The notes beneath the pieces are model-generated. The model was not told where the DNA came from, made no database searches, and saw only the letters and a program-made list of their open reading frames with translations. This document shows, in pieces, positions 43,442 to 51,582 of a DNA stretch of 64,000 nucleotides. The stretch is from Lachnospiraceae bacterium. GTDB taxonomy: Bacteria; Bacillota; Clostridia; Lachnospirales; Lachnospiraceae. A program made the position numbers and the translations under genes. The stretch's first letter is position 1; every line of letters begins with the position of its first letter. The stretch lies in NCBI GenBank assembly GCA_024403275.1, contig JAKSSD010000003.1, positions 1 through 64,000 on the forward strand, read 5' to 3'.

Positions 43442-45337
43442 ATGTTTTTACCAGTAAATAGAAAAGAAATGGAAGAAAGAGGCTGGGAACAGCCCGATTT
43501 CGTATATGTTACAGGTGATGCTTATGTTGATCATTCTTCTTTTGGACCTGCTATTATCAGCAGAGTTTTGGAATCAAGAGGATTTAAGGTGGCTATGATT
43601 CCTCAGCCAGATTGGAAGGATGAAGAAAGCATAAGTGTTTTTGGCGAGCCAAGATTAGGATTCTTAGTAAGCGCTGGAAATATGGATTCCATGGTAAATC
43701 ACTATACAGTTAACAAGAAAAGAAGATCTTTTGATGCTTATACTCCTGGTGGAGTGATGGGAAAAAGACCAGATTATGCAACCATAGTGTATTGCAATTT
43801 AATAAAGAGAAAATATAAAAATGTTCCAGTTATTATAGGAGGAATAGAAGCCAGCTTAAGAAGACTTGCTCACTATGATTACTGGTCAGGGAAATTTAAG
43901 AAATCAATCCTTCTTGATTCAGGTGCGGATATTATTACTTATGGAATGGGCGAGCTATCGATTATCGAGGTAGCCCAGGCACTGGATTCAGGAATAGCAG
44001 TAGAAGATATTACCTTTGTGCCAGGTACAGTATATAAAACCAGGTTTAGAGATAATATATACGATGGTATTGATCTGCCAGATTATGAATCCATGCTTGC
44101 GGATAAAAGAAAGTATGCCGAATCCTTTGATATTCAGTATAAAAATACAGATTTCGTAACAGCCAAGCCATTGATTGAAAAATATGGTGAGAAGAGATTT
44201 GTAGTTCAAAATCCGCCATCAAGACCGCTTACGACTCAGGAGCTTGATGATGTTTATGAACTTCCATATATGAATACCTATCATCCGATGTATAAGGAAG
44301 AGGTGCCAGCTATCAAGGAGATTAAATTCTCTTTGACTAGTTCCAGAGGTTGCTTTGGAGGTTGCAGCTTCTGTGCACTTACATTCCATCAGGGAAGAAT
44401 TGTGCAGGTCAGAAGTCATGAGTCTCTTATAAGAGAAGCTATTCAAATGACAAAGCAGGATGATTTCAAAGGCTATATTCATGATGTTGGTGGTCCAACT
44501 GCAAACTTTAGACGTACTGCCTGCGATAAGCAGATGACAAAGGGTGTATGTACAAATAAGCAGTGCCTGTATCCGGAAGTATGCAAGAACATGAAGGTAG
44601 ACCATTCGGATTATGTTGAGCTTTTGAGAAAATTAAGAGCCATTCCTAAGGTTAAGAAGGTCTTTGTAAGATCAGGAATCAGATTTGATTATGTAATGGC
44701 TGACCGTGATGATACATTTATAAAAGAATTGTCTAAGTACCATGTAAGTGGTCAGCTTCGTGTTGCACCAGAGCATGTTTCGGATCACGTACTTGATTTG
44801 ATGGGCAAACCAAGAAATAATGTTTACAAAGCATTTGTTAAGAAATTTGACCAGATTAACAGTCAGCTTAAGACCAATCAGTATCTGGTACCATATTTAA
44901 TATCTTCTCATCCTGGTTCAAAAATGAGTGATGCAATAGCTTTGGCAGAGGCAATCAGGGATATGGGTTATATGCCAGAACAGGTGCAGGATTTCTATCC
45001 AACTCCATCAACTGTTTCGACTGTAATGTATTATACAGGGCTTGATCCAAGAAATATGAAGAAGGTATTCATCACCTCAAATCCACATGAAAAGGCTATG
45101 CAAAGAGCTTTGCTTCAGTATAAGAAGCCTGAAAATTATGATCTTGTTAAGGAAGCTTTAATTAGAGAAAAACGAGAAGATCTTATTGGATTTGATAAAA
45201 ACTGCCTGATACCGCCAAGAAAAATAGCGGGCAAAAAGCCAGTTAACAAAAATGAAAATGGATATAAGAAAAAGGAAATTAACAAAAAGGATATTAATAA
45301 AAAAGACAATAATAGAAAGACTAAGAAAAGAAGCTAG
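43442..45337 (+). CDS. YgiQ-family radical SAM protein
   Basis: A 631-residue protein of the UPF0313/YgiQ group. An N-terminal domain resembles a cobalamin-binding fold (FVYVTGDAYVDHSSFGPAII), and the radical SAM cluster is bound by Cys304, Cys308 and Cys311 (GCFGGCSFC). A second Cys group (CDKQ to CTNKQCLYPEVC near 350-380) may hold an extra cluster. The C terminus is strongly Lys/Asn-rich, low complexity. The reaction is not established for the family. It ends in a strong terminator. Confidence 0.94.
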   Translation: MFLPVNRKEMEERGWEQPDFVYVTGDAYVDHSSFGPAIISRVLESRGFKVAMIPQPDWKDEESISVFGEPRLGFLVSAGNMDSMVNHYTVNKKRRSFDAYTPGGVMGKRPDYATIVYCNLIKRKYKNVPVIIGGIEASLRRLAHYDYWSGKFKKSILLDSGADIITYGMGELSIIEVAQALDSGIAVEDITFVPGTVYKTRFRDNIYDGIDLPDYESMLADKRKYAESFDIQYKNTDFVTAKPLIEKYGEKRFVVQNPPSRPLTTQELDDVYELPYMNTYHPMYKEEVPAIKEIKFSLTSSRGCFGGCSFCALTFHQGRIVQVRSHESLIREAIQMTKQDDFKGYIHDVGGPTANFRRTACDKQMTKGVCTNKQCLYPEVCKNMKVDHSDYVELLRKLRAIPKVKKVFVRSGIRFDYVMADRDDTFIKELSKYHVSGQLRVAPEHVSDHVLDLMGKPRNNVYKAFVKKFDQINSQLKTNQYLVPYLISSHPGSKMSDAIALAEAIRDMGYMPEQVQDFYPTPSTVSTVMYYTGLDPRNMKKVFITSNPHEKAMQRALLQYKKPENYDLVKEALIREKREDLIGFDKNCLIPPRKIAGKKPVNKNENGYKKKEINKKDINKKDNNRKTKKRS

Positions 45338-45343
45338 TATAAC

Positions 45344-45372
45344 AAAAAGAGAACCGAATTGGTTCTCTTTTT
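45344..45372. terminator. Bidirectional terminator between YgiQ and TetR genes
   Basis: A perfect 12-base-pair stem (AAAAAGAGAACC with GGTTCTCTTTTT, loop GAATT) with T-runs in both directions. Confidence 0.93.
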
Positions 45373-45383
45373 ACTATAATGAA

Positions 45384-45968
45384 TCATTTCTTGTTAGCTA
45401 CATTTGTAAGCATAAGTTCGATTACGCCATTGAGCATTTCGATGCCATGCTCAAGAGTATCTACTGGATTCTCCGCACTCTTGCCTCGTAACCATTCAAC
45501 AGTGGTTTCTGAGAAAATCTTGGCGAAGAAATAGGCAAGCCTTTTTAATTCTTTGTCGGAAATCTTAACATTTTCAAGGGAAGGATTATTGTGGTAGACA
45601 TTGCAGATTCCCTGATAAGCCAAGGTACTTACAACATCAGTCATATAATCACCAAAAGCATCACGACCCATGGATTGAAAAAGATTTTTGATAAAGGTTT
45701 CGTTTTTAACAGCGTAGGCTCCAACAATACGAAGACTGGATTTCCAGGATTCAGCAGAAGAAAAATCGGCATTTTTTAAAAGCTTTTCAGCCTTAGTATA
45801 GATGATTTCTTCTTTAAGAGCATACAAATCCTGATAGTAATAATAGAAAGTGTTTCTGTTTATTCCACAGTTGTCGGCAACCTTCTTAATAGTAATTTTA
45901 TCTATAGGCATTTGGGCAGATAATTCTACGAAGCTGTCCATAATTGCCTTCTTTGTAAATTGTGACAT
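45384..45968 (-). CDS. TetR/AcrR-family transcriptional regulator
   Basis: A 194-residue regulator. Residues about 8-50 form the TetR helix-turn-helix (TKKAIMDSFVELSAQMP then IDKITIKKVADNCGINRNTFYYYY). The C-terminal ligand domain is of the TetR_C_33/DhaS-like type. The start is placed at the ATG complementary to 45966-45968 with GAGGGGA before it. It is divergent from a flavoprotein and acyltransferase, and three inverted repeats lie in the intergenic region between them, so it probably represses both directions. Confidence 0.92.
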   Translation of the reverse strand: MSQFTKKAIMDSFVELSAQMPIDKITIKKVADNCGINRNTFYYYYQDLYALKEEIIYTKAEKLLKNADFSSAESWKSSLRIVGAYAVKNETFIKNLFQSMGRDAFGDYMTDVVSTLAYQGICNVYHNNPSLENVKISDKELKRLAYFFAKIFSETTVEWLRGKSAENPVDTLEHGIEMLNGVIELMLTNVANKK

Positions 45969-45988
45969 AATATTTCCCCTCAAAATAG

Positions 45989-46015
45989 ATTGTACAAATA
46001 TTGGCTATATACAAT
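45989..46015. promoter_or_regulatory. Candidate TetR operator, first inverted repeat
   Basis: ATTGTA and TACAAT form a perfect 6-base inverted repeat around 15 bases, just upstream of the TetR gene. Size and position fit autoregulation by a TetR dimer. Confidence 0.45.
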
Positions 46016-46043
46016 AATTTACCACATTTTGACCTAAAAAACA

Positions 46044-46071
46044 AAAGTTAACATTAAGTTAATATAACTTT
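46044..46071. repeat. Inverted repeat in the TetR/flavoprotein intergenic region
   Basis: AAAGTTA and TAACTTT, a perfect 7-base inverted repeat around 14 AT-rich bases. It overlaps the start of the next palindrome and may be an operator. Confidence 0.45.
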
Positions 46072-46097
46072 TAGGCATTTGAATAAAAATGCCTAAA
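46070..46097. repeat. Perfect 11-base palindrome in the TetR/flavoprotein intergenic region
   Basis: TTTAGGCATTT and AAATGCCTAAA around GAATAA. Its 85-base distance from the flavoprotein start fits an operator; a short T-rich stretch after it makes a weak terminator or attenuator also possible. Confidence 0.6.
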
Positions 46098-46182
46098 TTT
46101 TGTGCATTTTTTGATGAATGATTATTGAAGAAACATTTGCATTAAATGAAAATAAACGAGAAATGAATAGGAGAATGTCGTT

Positions 46183-46938
46183 ATGAAGGTGTTACTTTTG
46201 AACGGAAGCATGAGAGGAAATAGCAGTTCCTCGCTGAAAATAGCAAAAGCTTTTGTAGAAGGTATTGTAATTGAAAATGGAGAAGACAAAACAGAAGTTA
46301 TAACAGTTAATCTGAGAGATAAAAAGATTGAACACTGCTTCGGATGTTTTTGTTGCTGGAAAACGACAAGGGGCGAATGTGTAATAAAGGATGACATGGA
46401 AGAGCTTAGAAAGCTTGTTATGGAGTCGGATGTTATTATTGAGTGTTTCCCACTTTATTTCTTTGGCCTGCCATCAAAGATGAAAGCATTTATGGACAGA
46501 ATGATTTCATATGTTTCTGAGTACAGAGCCATCAATGGTGATGAGGCAACAGGAAGATTTCTTCATGAGATGAGATATGAAGAACTTATGAGTAAGAAGC
46601 TTGTATTGGTATCGACCTGTGGATATGAAAAAACAGCAGACTGCTACGATTCAGTTGTTGATCAGTATGACAAAATATGTGGCGCAGGCAACTATACTAA
46701 GGTATTTGCACCACAGGGAGGAATGTTAGCTGAGAAGACTTTTGAAAATAAAGTAAACAGATATCTTACAAAATTTACAGAGGCTGGAAAAGAATTTGTA
46801 AAGATGGGTGGAAGGATATCGAAGGAAACAGAAGACAAACTTCAGGTACCAATGCTTGGGCACAATACATTTTCTCAGGCAATTAACCTTAACTGGGATG
46901 ATCCTGAAGTAGGACCATATGGAAAGGTAGTTAAATAA
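46183..46938 (+). CDS. Flavodoxin-fold NAD(P)H oxidoreductase with Cys-rich loop
   Basis: A 251-residue flavoprotein. The FMN-binding opening LLNGSMRGNSSSSLKIA is typical of NADPH-dependent FMN reductases, and the loop HCFGCFCCWKTTRGECVIKDDM carries four Cys in the pattern of iron-sulphur flavoproteins (CxxCxxC...C). It may reduce a quinone, azo or metal compound using FMN. The gene is divergent from a TetR regulator and its stop overlaps the acyltransferase start by one base. It may act on a product of the downstream operon; this is inference. Confidence 0.88.
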   Translation: MKVLLLNGSMRGNSSSSLKIAKAFVEGIVIENGEDKTEVITVNLRDKKIEHCFGCFCCWKTTRGECVIKDDMEELRKLVMESDVIIECFPLYFFGLPSKMKAFMDRMISYVSEYRAINGDEATGRFLHEMRYEELMSKKLVLVSTCGYEKTADCYDSVVDQYDKICGAGNYTKVFAPQGGMLAEKTFENKVNRYLTKFTEAGKEFVKMGGRISKETEDKLQVPMLGHNTFSQAINLNWDDPEVGPYGKVVK

Positions 46939-47606
46939 TGCGTGAGAAGATTATAGCCCTGTTTGTTAAATTTCTGTATTTTGTGCTAATGGTTCTTCCA
47001 ACACTTAACATTGTGTATCCCCACAGGGTTATCTGGGAAGATAAGAAAAAGACAAAAGAAGCTTTGAAAAAATCCTGCGTGGTTTATTCGAATCATACAG
47101 GTTATTCAGATGGTTTGTTCATGTTAGACTGCATGAGAAAATACCATTTACATACCTTTGTTGGTAAAGACTGGTATGAGAAGAAGAAACTCAACTGGCT
47201 CTTTAGAAACTTAAGATATATTCCAATTGACAGACAGCAGATGGACACATCGTGGTTAGTCAGAGGAAAGAAAATCCTTGATGCGGGTGAGAGTATTTAT
47301 TTCTTCCCAGAAGGACATACAAGTAAGGATGGCCTTTTGCTTGATTTTCAGCCAGGCTTTTTAATGCTTGCAAAACAGTGCAATTCAACTTTGATTCCAA
47401 TTTGCCTCGATAGAAAAATTGAGCCTTTCAAATTCTTCAGAGTAATTATTGGAGCACCACAGAATCTTGACCTTAAGAAACCAGGAAGACCTTCAGTAGT
47501 GCTTAAGGAACAGTCAGAATTATGCAAAAAGAAAATCATTCAGTTAAAGAAAGATTACGGTAATCCTAAATACATCACAGACGATGTAAGGAATTACGTA
47601 GAATAG
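46938..47606 (+). CDS. PlsC-like lysophospholipid/glycerol-3-phosphate acyltransferase
   Basis: A 222-residue membrane-associated acyltransferase. One N-terminal hydrophobic helix (about 6-24) is followed by the catalytic NHTGYSDG (NHx4D, near residues 53-60) and FPEGHTSKDG (FPEG motif near 119-128). It transfers an acyl chain to a glycerol-type acceptor. It overlaps the preceding flavoprotein by one base and stands 70 bases before the acyl carrier protein of the type II synthase operon, so it is the likely user of that operon's acyl chain. Substrate specificity is inferred from context. Confidence 0.9.
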   Translation: MREKIIALFVKFLYFVLMVLPTLNIVYPHRVIWEDKKKTKEALKKSCVVYSNHTGYSDGLFMLDCMRKYHLHTFVGKDWYEKKKLNWLFRNLRYIPIDRQQMDTSWLVRGKKILDAGESIYFFPEGHTSKDGLLLDFQPGFLMLAKQCNSTLIPICLDRKIEPFKFFRVIIGAPQNLDLKKPGRPSVVLKEQSELCKKKIIQLKKDYGNPKYITDDVRNYVE

Positions 47607-47614
47607 TAGTGGTT

Positions 47615-47644
47615 TTGACCGGTATAAACCGGAAGAAATATAGA
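47615..47644 (+). promoter_or_regulatory. Promoter with palindrome upstream of the acyl carrier protein gene
   Basis: TTGACC (47615-47620) and TATAGA (47639-47644) at an 18-base spacing. The spacer begins with a hairpin-forming palindrome, CCGGT-ATAA-ACCGG (47619-47632), which partly overlaps the -35. This looks like an operator controlling the synthase operon. Confidence 0.5.
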
Positions 47645-47675
47645 GTAAACATTTTATAAAAAGGAGATTTCTAAA

Positions 47676-47924
47676 ATGAACGAGAAAGAACTTCAAATTG
47701 CAGCAAGAATCAAAGAGATGTTATCTGAAAACTTAAATATCCCTGCAGAAGAGCTTGATTATGATATCGCTCTTTTCGGAGATGGAATCGGACTTGATTC
47801 TGTAGATTCACTTGAAATCATTGCTTGTATCGATAGCGAATACGGCGTAGCAATGACAGGTGTTGCAAAAGAAAACTTCTACAGCATTACAAGCCTTACA
47901 AAGTACGTAGTAGAGAATATGTAA
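47676..47924 (+). CDS. Acyl carrier protein of the type II synthase operon
   Basis: An 82-residue carrier. Ser42 in GLDSVDSLE is the 4'-phosphopantetheine attachment site, and the acidic helix II after it is normal. AAGGAG precedes the ATG. It is the first gene of an operon with ketosynthase, reductase, dehydratase, transacylase and carboxyltransferase. It probably carries the growing chain of this pathway rather than being the general cell ACP, which would normally sit with fabH/fabD or plsX; that is inference. Confidence 0.9.
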   Translation: MNEKELQIAARIKEMLSENLNIPAEELDYDIALFGDGIGLDSVDSLEIIACIDSEYGVAMTGVAKENFYSITSLTKYVVENM

Positions 47925-47931
47925 TGTTTAT

Positions 47932-47962
47932 TATTCGCGGGAGTGAATTGCTCCCGCGAATA
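47932..47962 (+). repeat. Strong intra-operon hairpin between ACP and ketosynthase genes
   Basis: A perfect 12-base-pair stem TATTCGCGGGAG/CTCCCGCGAATA with a 7-base loop. It is GC-rich in an AT-rich background and has no following T-run, so it is not a normal terminator. It may protect the ACP message end or act as a processing site. Confidence 0.75.
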
Positions 47963-47992
47963 GCTAAGTTTCAAATTAAGGAGAAAATTTAA

Positions 47993-50377
47993 ATGAATAA
48001 GAATATAAATACAAGATGTGTTGTTACTGGTCTTGGTATGGTAAATGCCATTGGTAAGAATGTTGAGGAATGCTGGAACAATGCATTAAATGCAAAAGAA
48101 GGTATTGCAAAGGTTAAAAGTGTTGATTCAGAAAATTGTTATGCTCATCTTGGAGCAGAGGTTGCTGATGAGAATCTTGAGAAGAATGACAAGGTAGACA
48201 GAGTTGCAGTTCTTTGTATGCAGGCTTCAAAGGAAGCTATGGAAGATGCAGGCCTTACAATTACAGATGAAGATGCTAAGAGATTTGGTGTAATCATGGG
48301 TAGCTGTGTTGGTGGCGTGGTAAGTATTGAAAATTACATTGAAAATGGTGAGAAGACAGAAGATATTAATAAGATGTCTATCGGTCAGATCGCTAACAAT
48401 GTTGCAAATATGGTAAATGCAAAGGGCGTTATTACAAATATTGGTAATGCCTGTGCAGCTAGTACAATGAGTGTTGCATATGCATGTGAACTTATCAGAG
48501 CAGGTGTTGGTGATGTGTTTATCGCAGGTGGTGCAGATGCATTCGCTTCAGTTCCATTTGCAGGTTTCACTGCTCTTCATGCTTTATCAGAGAATCCATG
48601 CTCACCATTTAACCACTCAAATGGTATTACACTTGGTGAAGGTGCTGGTGCAATTATCGTTGAGTCATATGAGCATGCTATGAAGAGAAATGCAAAGATT
48701 TACTGTGATGTATTATCAGCAGGAATCAGCTCAGATGCTCATCATATTACAGCTCCACGTCCAGATGGAATTGGTCAGATGTATGCAATCAGAAAAGCAA
48801 TTGAAAAATCAGGAATCAAGGCAACAGATGTTGATTACGTAAATGCACATGGTACAGGTACAGCAAAGAATGATGAAGCTGAATTCCTTTCACTTCATGA
48901 AATCTTTGATGCAAATGATGATATTTCAGTTTCATCTACAAAGGCAATGGTTGGTCACTGCCTCGGTGCAGCTGGTGCAATTGAAGCAGTATATGCTATC
49001 AAGGCATTAACAGATGATAAGGTTCCACCAACAATTGGATATTCAGACGAAGATAAGGAAGCTCTCAAAGAGAAGGCTGGAAAGATTGATTTCAGACCAA
49101 ATGATATGAGAGAAAAGAAAATGGATTACGTAATGAGTAACTCATTTGCTTTCGGTGGAAGTAATGCAAGTATCATCTTTGGTAAGGCTGCTGGAAATGT
49201 TAATGAAACAGAAAACGATGAAGCTGTTTATGTAACAGGTTTTGGTATCGTTACACCAGTAGGAAATGGTGTTGAGAATTATATTGAAACAGTAAAGAAT
49301 GCTAAGAATGTTGAAGAAGTAAGTCTTATGAGTGCACTTGGCAAGGAAGATTATGATAAGTTCGACATTAAGTTAGCTTTCTATCGTAAGCTTGATAAGC
49401 TTTCAACAATGCAGGTTGTATCTGGTCTTGAAGCTATTAAGTCATCTGGTTTTGAATTTACAGATGAGAATGCAGAAGACTTCGGTATGATTATTGGTAC
49501 AGGTGATGGTCCTCTTACAACAGTTTATGAGTTCCAGGAGCATATCACAAAAGAAGGAAATCAGAATGGTTCAGCATTTAATTTCCCTAACACAGTATAC
49601 AACGCAGCTGGCGGATATCTCTCAATCAAGACTGGTATGAGAGGTTACAATGTAACAATTACAAATGGTAACCAGTCAGGTCTTGCATCTATCTGCTATG
49701 CAGCTAATGAAATCAAGCAGAATCGTGCAAAGGTTATGCTTGCATCAGGTACTGATGAGAACAGTGCAGTAATGAATAAGTTATATACACAGTTAGGTCA
49801 GGTTGCAGGTGCTGCTAATGATATTTATGAAGGTCAGGAAGGTGTTGTTCTTTCAGATGGTTCAGTTACAATGACACTTGAAAATGCATCATTTGCTAAA
49901 TCACATGGTGCTAAGATTTACGCTGAAGTTGCTGGTTCAGCAATGACACATGAAGGCGTTGAAATCGGAACAATTGCTGGTTCAGAAGCAGGTCTTGAGG
50001 ATGCAATCAACGAGGCATTAAAGAATGCTGGTATTACAGCTAATGATGTAGATGCAGTATTCGGTTTTGGTAATGGTCTCAAAGAAGTTAATGAGATCGA
50101 GAAGAAGGTATATGCATCAGTATTTAAGAAAGCAATGCCAGTTATCAATGTTAAGAACTATGTAGGTGAAGCAAGAGCCGCAGCTGCAACACTTGCTGCA
50201 GCACATGCATCATTAACACTTGCAGGTGAACTTGGTGACAAGCAGAATGGTTATATCTTTGATGGTGCTTCAGTTAAGAAGGAAACTATTGATACAACAG
50301 GATTTGAATATGTACTTGCAACATCATATGCAGCAGGTGGTTCATACTGTGTAGTTGTTTTAAAGAAAGTTAAATAA
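47993..50377 (+). CDS. Fused ketosynthase / chain-length-factor-like double beta-ketoacyl synthase
   Basis: A 794-residue protein with two full ketosynthase-fold units in tandem. Unit 1 (about 1-405) is catalytic: Cys154 in GNACAASTM, His286 in NAHGTGT, His322 in VGHCLGAAG. Unit 2 (about 410-794, beginning EAVYVTGFGIVTPVGNG) keeps the fold but has Gln561 at the Cys position (NGNQSGLAS), GFGNGL in place of AHGTGT, and VGEARA in place of VGHxxG, so all three catalytic residues are gone. The Cys-to-Gln change is the classic mark of chain-length factors (KS-beta) of type II polyketide synthases and of KSQ domains. A KS and its partner are thus joined in one chain. It condenses malonyl-ACP with the growing chain; length control is inferred for unit 2. 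Confidence 0.92.
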   Translation: MNKNINTRCVVTGLGMVNAIGKNVEECWNNALNAKEGIAKVKSVDSENCYAHLGAEVADENLEKNDKVDRVAVLCMQASKEAMEDAGLTITDEDAKRFGVIMGSCVGGVVSIENYIENGEKTEDINKMSIGQIANNVANMVNAKGVITNIGNACAASTMSVAYACELIRAGVGDVFIAGGADAFASVPFAGFTALHALSENPCSPFNHSNGITLGEGAGAIIVESYEHAMKRNAKIYCDVLSAGISSDAHHITAPRPDGIGQMYAIRKAIEKSGIKATDVDYVNAHGTGTAKNDEAEFLSLHEIFDANDDISVSSTKAMVGHCLGAAGAIEAVYAIKALTDDKVPPTIGYSDEDKEALKEKAGKIDFRPNDMREKKMDYVMSNSFAFGGSNASIIFGKAAGNVNETENDEAVYVTGFGIVTPVGNGVENYIETVKNAKNVEEVSLMSALGKEDYDKFDIKLAFYRKLDKLSTMQVVSGLEAIKSSGFEFTDENAEDFGMIIGTGDGPLTTVYEFQEHITKEGNQNGSAFNFPNTVYNAAGGYLSIKTGMRGYNVTITNGNQSGLASICYAANEIKQNRAKVMLASGTDENSAVMNKLYTQLGQVAGAANDIYEGQEGVVLSDGSVTMTLENASFAKSHGAKIYAEVAGSAMTHEGVEIGTIAGSEAGLEDAINEALKNAGITANDVDAVFGFGNGLKEVNEIEKKVYASVFKKAMPVINVKNYVGEARAAAATLAAAHASLTLAGELGDKQNGYIFDGASVKKETIDTTGFEYVLATSYAAGGSYCVVVLKKVK

Positions 50378-50392
50378 TAAAAGAGGATAAAA

Positions 50393-51142
50393 ATGGATAA
50401 CAATACAGAAATTAAAGTAGCTCTCGTAACAGGTGCCAGCAGGGGAATTGGACGTGCCTGTGCGATTTCACTTGGCAAAAAAGGATATACAGTTGTAGTT
50501 AATTATAATTCAAATGAAGCTGCTGCTAATGAAGTATGTGACATTATCAAAGCTAATGGTTCAGAAGCATCTGCATATAAGGCAGATGTATCTGATCTTA
50601 CTCAGGTAAAAGCAATGATTAGAGATGTTGCAAAGCAGTATGGCCGTATTGATGTTCTTGTTAATAATGCTGGTATCGTTAAGGATGAATATGTACTTAT
50701 GATGAATCCAGACACAATTGATCAGTGTCTTGGACTTAATATTAAGGGTTATATGTACTGCTCACAGCAGGCTGCACTTAAGATGTTCTCTAAAAAGAGA
50801 GGTTGCATCATTAATGTATCTTCAGTAAGCTCAGTTCTTGCGGTAGCAGGACAGAGTGTATACTCTGCAACAAAAGGTGCTGTTAACTCAATGACAGCGA
50901 CAATGGCTAAGGAACTTGCTCCTTATGGAATCAGAGTTAATGCTGTTGCGCCAGGATTCATCGCTACAGATATGGTAGACAAGCTTCCAGAAGAGAAGAA
51001 AACAGAGTACCTTGATACAATTCCACTTAAGAGATTTGGTAATCCAGAAGAAGTTGGTGATGTAGTAGCAATGCTTGCTAGTGATGAATGTTCATATATT
51101 ACAGGACAGGTATTCGTTATTGACGGAGGATTAAGCTTATGA
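50393..51142 (+). CDS. fabG: 3-oxoacyl-ACP reductase
   Basis: A 249-residue SDR enzyme that reduces the beta-keto group on ACP using NADPH. TGASRGIGRA near residues 14-23, NNAGIVKDEY, the catalytic YSATKGAVNSM (Tyr-x3-Lys) and PGFIATDM are all present. It starts 15 bases after the ketosynthase and its last bases overlap the dehydratase start by 4. Confidence 0.95.
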   Translation: MDNNTEIKVALVTGASRGIGRACAISLGKKGYTVVVNYNSNEAAANEVCDIIKANGSEASAYKADVSDLTQVKAMIRDVAKQYGRIDVLVNNAGIVKDEYVLMMNPDTIDQCLGLNIKGYMYCSQQAALKMFSKKRGCIINVSSVSSVLAVAGQSVYSATKGAVNSMTATMAKELAPYGIRVNAVAPGFIATDMVDKLPEEKKTEYLDTIPLKRFGNPEEVGDVVAMLASDECSYITGQVFVIDGGLSL

Positions 51143-51582
51143 TGAATATCAACGAAGTACAGAAGAGAATTAAACAGAGACCACCATTTCAGATGGTTGA
51201 AAAGATTGTAGAAATCAGAGACCAGGAATATGCAAAGGGCATTAAGAATGTATCTATTAATGAGCCATATTTTATGGGCCATTTTCCAGATTCACCAATT
51301 ATGCCAGGTGTTCTTATTATTGAGTCCTGTGCACAGCTTTGTTCAGTTACAATCGAGAGCGAAGGAACTGACGAAAGTAAGATTTATGTGCTTCTTAAAT
51401 GTGAAGAGTTTAAATTTATTAAGCCTGTATTACCAGGTGATACACTTACACTTGAAGTTACAAAGACAGGTGGCGGAGCAGGATTGGTTAAATTTGACTG
51501 CGTTGCCAGTGTTGATGGACAGGTAAGAGCTAAAGGTAAGTTAGCCTTCTGTGCAGTTGATAAGGAGAGTATTTATGGCTAA
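51139..51582 (+). CDS. fabZ: 3-hydroxyacyl-ACP dehydratase (FabZ-like)
   Basis: A 147-residue hot-dog-fold dehydratase. The catalytic segment GHFPDSPIMPGVLIIESCAQ carries the His and Glu of FabZ. It starts inside the end of fabG (tandem ATG ATG) and overlaps the transacylase gene by 8 bases, so translation is tightly coupled. It makes trans-2-enoyl-ACP. Since no enoyl reductase gene lies in the operon, the double bond may be kept. Confidence 0.94.
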   Translation: MMNINEVQKRIKQRPPFQMVEKIVEIRDQEYAKGIKNVSINEPYFMGHFPDSPIMPGVLIIESCAQLCSVTIESEGTDESKIYVLLKCEEFKFIKPVLPGDTLTLEVTKTGGGAGLVKFDCVASVDGQVRAKGKLAFCAVDKESIYG

